From CAYGZL01 sp964354345 (GTDB taxonomy: Bacteria > Chloroflexota > Anaerolineae > Anaerolineales > UBA4823), in NCBI GenBank assembly GCA_964354345.1, contig CAYGZL010000116.1, positions 1 to 64,000 of the forward strand: a DNA stretch of 64,000 nt, given 5' to 3'. A program made the translations under genes and the position numbers. The notes below the pieces were generated by a model. That model was not told where the DNA came from and made no database searches. It saw only the letters and a list, made by a program, of their open reading frames with translations. Shown in pieces: positions 59,129-64,000 of this stretch. Positions within the stretch are counted from its first letter, which is position 1. Every line of letters starts with the position of its first letter.

Positions 59129-60451
59129 ATGACCAGCCAATTTAACCTCACCGTCGAAAGCAACACCGTCGCGATCAACTCGCAAGGGTCAGGGAAAATC
59201 ACCTTTACCGCTTTCAATGCCAGTGGGAGAACTGCGCGCGGGCGCGCGAATATGCAGACAGTTCCTGAAGGACAGCCCCACCTGGCCTGGTTAACCATCT
59301 CCGGCGATGCCGAAAGAGAGTTTCCCATCGCCGGAGTGGACCAGTTCCTTGTCCAGGTTAATGCACCAAAAAATGCTGCGGTAGGGCAGTATACCTTCCG
59401 TTTGAACCTGGTGGAGGTCGCCAATCCAGATGAGACTTTTTCGGAGGGACCAACCGTCAGCTTCAAGATTAGTGAACGGAAAAGGGATTTGAGTCTCTTT
59501 CCCTGGTGGATCCTGCTGGCATTATTGGCAGGGATTATCTTAATCGCGGGGATCATCTACCTGGCCACGCGCCCGCGTACGGTTGAGGTGCCAAACGTAA
59601 TAGGTTTACAGGTGGACGATGCCCTATCAACACTTGAAGCCGGCTCCTTACGTCCCCGGCAGGGCGCTGAGGAATTCAGCGCCAATGTTTCGAAGGGCGC
59701 CGTGGCGCGCACCGATCCTCAGGCCAAGACGAAAGTAGACAAGGGCAGCCGCGTCGAGTGGTATCCTTCTCTTGGCGCACAACCTACTCCTACCCCAACC
59801 GCCACTCCAATGCGCCTCACAGCCACCCCTACCGCTACTCCTACACCCAACCTGCTCGCCAGTTGGACAATTTATGAGGATCGGATAGCAGCCATACGCC
59901 ACCCCAAGGATTGGTTGCCGATGCCATGCCCGATGTGTGTCGGTTTCAACGACAGTGGTTCATCGTTGTTGGCTGTGGTTTCAAACAAGGATCTGTACGG
60001 CAGCCTGGAATATTATTTCCACGGGGTTCTACCGGAGAAAGTCAATTATCAAGCAGGTGCATTTTTCATGGCTTTTGTTTTCCAGGACAACACACTGGGA
60101 TTTTCATCGGCCTTTCCGACTGACTGGTTAAAGATGTTTTTAATGAATTCCCCCAGCGGTTATTTCCCCTGGCATTTCTTTATATTTGGTCCCGATGGAT
60201 ACGGATCTTTCGATAATTATGTCAAGATCCAGGAAGAAAGGTCGTTAAACCTGAGCGGTTACACGGCAGCCCAGTGGCTTCTGGAAGGCGAGGATCGCCT
60301 GTCTGGTCAGACTCTTCTGATTCAGGTGACAGCGATTGTCTTTGGCTCGCGTAGTGAACGCGCCTACCTGATTGCGGCTGCTCCAGGCGATATATTCGAG
60401 AAATACCAAAGTACATTTACCTTGCTGGTCGAGAACTTTAAGTTGAAATAG
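59129..60451 (+). CDS. Ig-TM-PASTA protein 1 with PsbP/Mog1-like C terminus
   Basis: A 440-residue bitopic protein. Residues 1-115 form an Ig-like/CARDB-type beta sandwich shared with two downstream paralogs (FTAFNASGRTARGRA, AWLTISGDAEREFPIAGV, QYTFRLNLVEVANPDETFSEG). One helix (124-146) is followed by PASTA (151-214; VPNVIGLQVDDALSTLEAG), a Thr-Pro linker (217-241) and a C-terminal domain (245-440; YLIAAAPGDIFEKYQSTFTL) of PsbP/Mog1-like look. There is no signal peptide, so the Ig domain is predicted inside and PASTA outside. A short stem (GATAG/CTATC) sits between a GGA-rich ribosome site and the ATG. Confidence 0.8.
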   Translation: MTSQFNLTVESNTVAINSQGSGKITFTAFNASGRTARGRANMQTVPEGQPHLAWLTISGDAEREFPIAGVDQFLVQVNAPKNAAVGQYTFRLNLVEVANPDETFSEGPTVSFKISERKRDLSLFPWWILLALLAGIILIAGIIYLATRPRTVEVPNVIGLQVDDALSTLEAGSLRPRQGAEEFSANVSKGAVARTDPQAKTKVDKGSRVEWYPSLGAQPTPTPTATPMRLTATPTATPTPNLLASWTIYEDRIAAIRHPKDWLPMPCPMCVGFNDSGSSLLAVVSNKDLYGSLEYYFHGVLPEKVNYQAGAFFMAFVFQDNTLGFSSAFPTDWLKMFLMNSPSGYFPWHFFIFGPDGYGSFDNYVKIQEERSLNLSGYTAAQWLLEGEDRLSGQTLLIQVTAIVFGSRSERAYLIAAAPGDIFEKYQSTFTLLVENFKLK

Positions 60452-60520
60452 AGACTACAACCAGTGTCCTTTACCGGAAATGATGTAAAATAAGAACAAA
60501 TCAAAAAACAGGAGGGCGCC

Positions 60521-61933
60521 ATGGCCGGAACCTTCATTATTACACCGCTGGCAAACCAGGCAATCCTTGCCAAGGGTGAGGGAAGCGCGTCTTTTACCGT
60601 TACGAATAATAGCGGTCGAGCGTTGCGTGGCCGGGCGTTGTTAGAGACTGTACCGGCTGAACAGTCTCACAAGGATTGGCTGAAGCTGGATCGGGAGGCC
60701 GAACAGGAGTACGACATCGCTGCAGCAGCGCAAATTAACGTGGCGATTAAAGCCCCTGCTGGAACTCCGCCAGGCAAATATACTTTCCGCCTGAATATAC
60801 TGGATGTCAGCAATCCAGACGAGGGTTTATCCGAGGGTCCGACGGTCACAATCATCGTCCCGAAAGAAGGAGATGGAGGCCATTTCCCCTGGTGGATCAT
60901 CCTGGTTGTCCTGGCTGTGCTGGCTTTGATCGGCGGATTAATTTATTCCTTAACCCGTCCAAAAGGATCCATTGTGCCAGCGTTGATTGGGAAGCCGGTG
61001 GAGACGGCCTTAGCAATGCTAGACAAAGCTGGCCTGCAAGTTACCCCGCTGTATGCGGATAATCCGGAGACGAAGGGGAATGTGTTCGCCTCCACTCCGC
61101 AAGGCGGAGATGGCGTGGTGAAGAACGCGCCTGTGATCTTGTTCATCTCCAATGGACCGACGGCAACCTTCACAGTGACCCCGCAGTTCACCCCCACGCC
61201 AACCTTCACCCCTTCCATCACCCCCTCGCCGACTCCTCACACCGGAATCTTCCAGGCTAACCAGGACCGGTTTTGGTGGTCAGAAGCATGCCCGCAAAAT
61301 TGCCCCGATTTCGCTAAAGGTGATATGCTGACCATCTACCGGTACAGCGAGTTTGAAATAGCTCCGAAAAATAAAATCAACTTACCCGAATTTATTCAGC
61401 CTAATCTTGAAGTGATTCCTACTGCCACGAATACACCCTCCTCGGGTATGGTACTTATCAAACCGGATATATCTATCCTTAAACCTTTAGTTCCTGCGGA
61501 TACAATCACAAAAGCCACACTTATCAGCCCTTTTAGAAGAACGACGACCTGGTCAACGGCTACGGTTCTTTTCGATTTGACGCAAATTCCACGCCGGGCT
61601 AACATCGTGTCAGCCATGCTAACTTTATCTGTAGTTGATTCAGATGGCGCAGATCCGAATATATCTGTTATGTTGGCAAGCGCGCCATGGTCCGAGTCGA
61701 GCAATGATGCCCCGCCGTGCAATCAAACTGGAAAAGTCCTTATTAAAGTAACTTCCAGCGGCACCCAGAATTGGGATATCAGTAATTTACTGGCCAGCCA
61801 GATTGCTGGGTCTGGACAAATTAACGGCTTCTGTTTGACCATGGAAACCAGTGGTTCGACACGTAGTTTTGCCAGCCGGAACAATTCCAACACAAAGCTA
61901 CGACCAACATTGACTGTGATCTATTATCCGTAA
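60521..61933 (+). CDS. Ig-TM-PASTA protein 2 with DNRLRE-like C terminus
   Basis: A 470-residue paralog. Same N terminus (FTVTNNSGRALRGRALLETV, WLKLDREAEQEYDIA, KYTFRLNILDVSNPDEGLSE), helix 123-145 after the HFPWW motif, PASTA 150-212 and a Thr-Pro-rich linker (213-240). The C-terminal part (242-470) is a beta domain of the DNRLRE type (VLFDLTQIPRRANIVSAMLT, NWDISNLLASQIAGSGQING, then RSFASRNNSNTKLRPTLTV), found in extracellular carbohydrate-binding or wall-bound proteins. Strong AGGAGGG site; 69 nt after paralog 1, with a TAAAAT hexamer in the gap. Confidence 0.82.
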   Translation: MAGTFIITPLANQAILAKGEGSASFTVTNNSGRALRGRALLETVPAEQSHKDWLKLDREAEQEYDIAAAAQINVAIKAPAGTPPGKYTFRLNILDVSNPDEGLSEGPTVTIIVPKEGDGGHFPWWIILVVLAVLALIGGLIYSLTRPKGSIVPALIGKPVETALAMLDKAGLQVTPLYADNPETKGNVFASTPQGGDGVVKNAPVILFISNGPTATFTVTPQFTPTPTFTPSITPSPTPHTGIFQANQDRFWWSEACPQNCPDFAKGDMLTIYRYSEFEIAPKNKINLPEFIQPNLEVIPTATNTPSSGMVLIKPDISILKPLVPADTITKATLISPFRRTTTWSTATVLFDLTQIPRRANIVSAMLTLSVVDSDGADPNISVMLASAPWSESSNDAPPCNQTGKVLIKVTSSGTQNWDISNLLASQIAGSGQINGFCLTMETSGSTRSFASRNNSNTKLRPTLTVIYYP

Positions 61934-61973
61934 GTCGAAACTTACTGTTCCCCGATGAAGGAAGGAGAACGTC

Positions 61974-63155
61974 ATGGCAGATATTTTCACCATCACACCA
62001 TTGTCGAACCAGGTAACCCTGAACGCCAACCGCCAGGCAACCGTCGTGTTTACTGTCACCAATAACAGTGGTCGGATGGTGCATGGCCTGGCCTCGCTGG
62101 CGACTGATCCGGAAAAACAACCCCATGCAGCCTGGCTAACGATCGAGGGTGAGGCTGAACAAGAATACCCTATTGCCGGCCTCATCCAAATCAAGGTGAA
62201 TATCACCGTTCCTGCAGAAACCAGCCCAGGCACGTATAACTTCCGGCTTAACATGGTGGATGTCAGCAATACGGATGAAACCTTTTGCCAGGGGCAAACA
62301 GTAACGATCGTCGTCCGTGAGGTTATCATCATACCCTGGTGGAAAAAGTTCTACCCCTGGTGGATCATCGTTGCAGCAGTGATCGCTCTGGTGTTAATTA
62401 TCCTGCTCGTGATTTTATTAACCCGAAAAAAAGAGGTAACCATTCCACCTGTCGTGGGTACTCCCGTGGGAGTGGTACAAACCCGGTTGACTGAAATTGG
62501 CTTGACAAATTCAACCACCAACAATAATCACACCGAGGCCAGCGGTATTGTCTATGATTCGAATCCAACCTCCGGCACGAAGGTTCCCAGTGGATCGAAT
62601 GTTGAATTATTCGTCTCCAAAGGACCAGGCCAGGTTACGGTAAGGTTTAAAGCCGTCCAGGACAAATTCTGGTACCCGCCTTATGTATTATGTATTTTCG
62701 GTTCATGTCCTGACTTTAACTATGGTCCGGATTTGCAACTCTTTAGGAGCGCGACAGGAACTGGAGGCTCTGGGTTAGTTGCTATTCAATTTATGTTAAA
62801 TTCCATCCCAGCCGGAGCGACTATTCAATCAGCCTCACTACAATTATCTGTTACGGATTACAAGGGGATTAATCCAGGGGTTACCGTTTCACTGGCTTCT
62901 TCATACTGGTCTGAGGGGGGGGCGACGGCGCCAAATTGCTCAACCGTAAACCAGACCAGTATTTCAGTCGGCCCGGCAGGTGATTATGTTAAGTGGGATG
63001 TCACCGCACTGGTAAACTACAAATACCATAATCCCGCGGTAAATAACGGATTCTGCCTGACCATGAACTTCGGAGATTCTTTGAGATCTTTTGGCAGCCG
63101 GGAGAATCCCAACCCCAGAGCCCAACCAGTACTGTCAGTTACCTATACTCCTTAG
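61974..63155 (+). CDS. Ig-TM-PASTA protein 3 with DNRLRE-like C terminus
   Basis: A 393-residue paralog. N-terminal sandwich 1-115 (VVFTVTNNSGRMVHGLASLA, AAWLTIEGEAEQEYPIAG, TYNFRLNMVDVSNTDETF), helix about 128-150 after two WW motifs, PASTA 153-217 (IPPVVGTPVGVVQTRLTEIG). It lacks the Thr-Pro linker. The C-terminal domain (220-393) is again DNRLRE-like (LVAIQFMLNSIPAGATIQSA, VKWDVTALVNYK, LRSFGSRENPNPRAQPVLSV) and is closest to paralog 2. GGAAGGAG ribosome site. It has no signal peptide. Confidence 0.82.
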   Translation: MADIFTITPLSNQVTLNANRQATVVFTVTNNSGRMVHGLASLATDPEKQPHAAWLTIEGEAEQEYPIAGLIQIKVNITVPAETSPGTYNFRLNMVDVSNTDETFCQGQTVTIVVREVIIIPWWKKFYPWWIIVAAVIALVLIILLVILLTRKKEVTIPPVVGTPVGVVQTRLTEIGLTNSTTNNNHTEASGIVYDSNPTSGTKVPSGSNVELFVSKGPGQVTVRFKAVQDKFWYPPYVLCIFGSCPDFNYGPDLQLFRSATGTGGSGLVAIQFMLNSIPAGATIQSASLQLSVTDYKGINPGVTVSLASSYWSEGGATAPNCSTVNQTSISVGPAGDYVKWDVTALVNYKYHNPAVNNGFCLTMNFGDSLRSFGSRENPNPRAQPVLSVTYTP

Positions 63156-63166
63156 GATTGTTCTAG

Positions 63167-63712
63167 ATGAGTCTAAAAACACTAATTATTATCCTGGTTG
63201 TGCTGGGGTTGCTGTTTGCTGCCGCGGTTCTGGTTGGTGCATCGCGACAGGACGATCCCAATGCAAAGCCAACCAATAGCTGGCAGGGAAACCTGATCAA
63301 AAGCTTCGGTAACCTGATCCCCAAGGGAAAAGTTGGCGCGGACGATGTACGCAGGGCGATTGATCCGAGTTGCTGGAGACCGCAGGAACAGAGAATGGTC
63401 ATTCAAAGTGGGTTGGTCTGTCTGTATTATTTCAACCCATCCAAAATGCCACGCCTGCTGCGCCTGAGTCTGACAGAGGGAAATTCAGCTCAGCTATTAC
63501 TCAGCCAGCCGGTAAACTCCGATGGTGATATGGTCACCGCCAAGCCAGTCCTCGACCAGGGGAACGAACCGCCAACGGTTGATCCTGTTATTAATGGGCA
63601 AACGATCCGCTTTAACCTGTACCGGCAACAGAAAGACACCGATACGGTCAAATTGGTTGTGCAATGTAATGCTGCGCCCGGAAAGAATTGTAGTTTAACC
63701 TTCAAAAAATAA
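63167..63712 (+). CDS. single-helix exported protein of unknown function
   Basis: A 181-residue protein with an N-terminal hydrophobic helix (5-24), probably an anchor or uncleaved signal. The rest is predicted mostly beta: an Asp-Pro-Ser-Cys-Trp segment (DPSCWRPQEQRMVIQSGLVC), a QLLLSQPV stretch and a C-terminal KLVVQCNAAPGKNCSLTFKK. Four Cys could form two disulfides outside. I know no family for it. It lies 11 nt after paralog 3 and likely ends the CIS-linked operon. Confidence 0.65.
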   Translation: MSLKTLIIILVVLGLLFAAAVLVGASRQDDPNAKPTNSWQGNLIKSFGNLIPKGKVGADDVRRAIDPSCWRPQEQRMVIQSGLVCLYYFNPSKMPRLLRLSLTEGNSAQLLLSQPVNSDGDMVTAKPVLDQGNEPPTVDPVINGQTIRFNLYRQQKDTDTVKLVVQCNAAPGKNCSLTFKK

Positions 63713-63730
63713 CCCCCCCACCGATTATCC

Positions 63731-63780
63731 ATTCCGGCCATTCACTAGGTGCGTGTAAGCGCCTTGAGGATGGCCGGAAT
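63731..63780. repeat. perfect 11-bp inverted repeat at the 3' junction
   Basis: ATTCCGGCCAT (63731-63741) and ATGGCCGGAAT (63770-63780), 28-nt spacing. It lies where the CIS-linked operon meets the convergent small membrane gene, and the right arm is inside that gene's last codons. It may form a terminator-like hairpin, though no T-run follows on either strand. Confidence 0.5.
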
Positions 63781-64000
63781 CGCGCCAATCAACAGGATTA
63801 TCAGCCAGATTACGCCCAGGATCGCCACCACAATGGCCGCGATGGCATCGGTAATGCTGACCAAAAAGATCGGCACGATGCCCCAAAGAAAGCTGATGAT
63901 AATGTTCCCGAGAAATGAGCACAAGATCATCATAATCAAGGCTTTTCCCCGCAGGAAGTGTTGTTGCGCCAACAGGATGCAAACCACGATACCGATCTTC
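63745..64000 (-). CDS. small membrane protein, 5' end beyond the window
   Basis: An open frame to the window edge, coding for at least 85 residues, mostly hydrophobic (VCILLAQ, then MMILCSFLGNIIISFLWGIV, then IAAIVVAILGVIWLIILLIG). It ends GAIPAILKALTRT. The size and a Gly-x-Ile-Pro turn near the end resemble small YqaE/Pmp3-like proteins, but the match is weak. Starts at GTG 63987 or ATG 63933/63930 are possible; the hydrophobic text continuing to the edge favours a start outside. Not related to the CIS in strand. Confidence 0.5.
   Translation of the reverse strand, partial: KIGIVVCILLAQQHFLRGKALIMMILCSFLGNIIISFLWGIVPIFLVSITDAIAAIVVAILGVIWLIILLIGAIPAILKALTRT

Noticed and set aside
48367..63712. 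Prophage
   Set aside because: Only tail-type parts are present. No capsid, portal, terminase, integrase, lysis or replication genes, and no flanking attachment repeats were seen. A contractile injection system explains it better.

Overview
The window reads as a chromosomal segment of a Chloroflexota bacterium, most likely Anaerolineae. This is inference from gene content, not a database match. The hints are a YvcK with two N-terminal membrane helices, a CpXC zinc-ribbon protein, a GldA/GldF/GldG/DUF4340 transporter set, the TIGR03960/TIGR03936 radical-SAM pair, Thr-Pro-rich linkers joining domains, PASTA and FHA/kinase signalling proteins, and no outer-membrane assembly genes. No rRNA, tRNA, CRISPR, integrase or transposase was recognised.

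Layout. 1-6.3 kb holds glycolysis and core enzymes: pgk (cut by the window edge), gap, yvcK, a ROK sugar kinase, recJ and a family 2 glycosyltransferase. 6.3-17 kb holds a glycerophosphodiesterase, an orphan CoA-transferase beta subunit, a membrane-anchored GH3-like enzyme, a Ser/Thr kinase divergent from an FHA/winged-helix regulator, a CpXC protein, a histidine kinase and a class III aminotransferase. 17-25.5 kb holds tgt, uppP, a saccharopine-dehydrogenase-like enzyme, a DUF58/MoxR pair, a C4 zinc-ribbon coiled-coil protein, yggT, yggS and pgeF. 25.5-32.7 kb is a minus-strand block for thiol redox and copper: a glutaredoxin-DUF2085 fusion, a previously unlisted 31-codon ORF, ccdA, an L,D-transpeptidase, copA, copZ, csoR with a clear promoter and operator, and a thioredoxin-like lipoprotein. 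32.9-48.2 kb holds folB, folE, hpf, comF, a GT87-type membrane protein, rpoD, the Gld-type transporter, a large repeat-rich TPR protein, ndk and the radical-SAM pair.

48.3-63.7 kb is the accessory highlight: a compact contractile injection system (CIS). The order is Pvc16-like cap (DUF4255), one sheath, one tube, a long proline-rich disordered protein, a Pvc7-like LysM tube/hub connector, a gp27/gp5 (VgrG-like) spike, a small PAAR-slot protein, gp25, a baseplate J protein and a gpI-like tail protein. Most genes overlap or abut, so it behaves as one operon. Two features stand out. The baseplate J protein carries a C-terminal BNR/Asp-box beta-propeller of about 370 residues. Directly downstream lie a 97-residue membrane protein and three tandem paralogs that share an N-terminal beta-sandwich domain, one membrane helix and a PASTA domain but differ in their C-terminal domains. 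I recognise no AAA+ ATPase, tail fibre, second sheath or second tube gene in the window. My working hypothesis is a membrane-associated CIS whose anchors, receptors or payloads are the Ig-TM-PASTA proteins.

Regulation. Five genes (ROK kinase, glycosyltransferase, GDPD, tgt, saccharopine-dehydrogenase-like) have a TATAAT-like hexamer ending 7 nt (13 nt for GDPD) before the ATG, which predicts leaderless or nearly leaderless mRNAs. The csoR operon and rpoD have ordinary sigma-70-type promoters.
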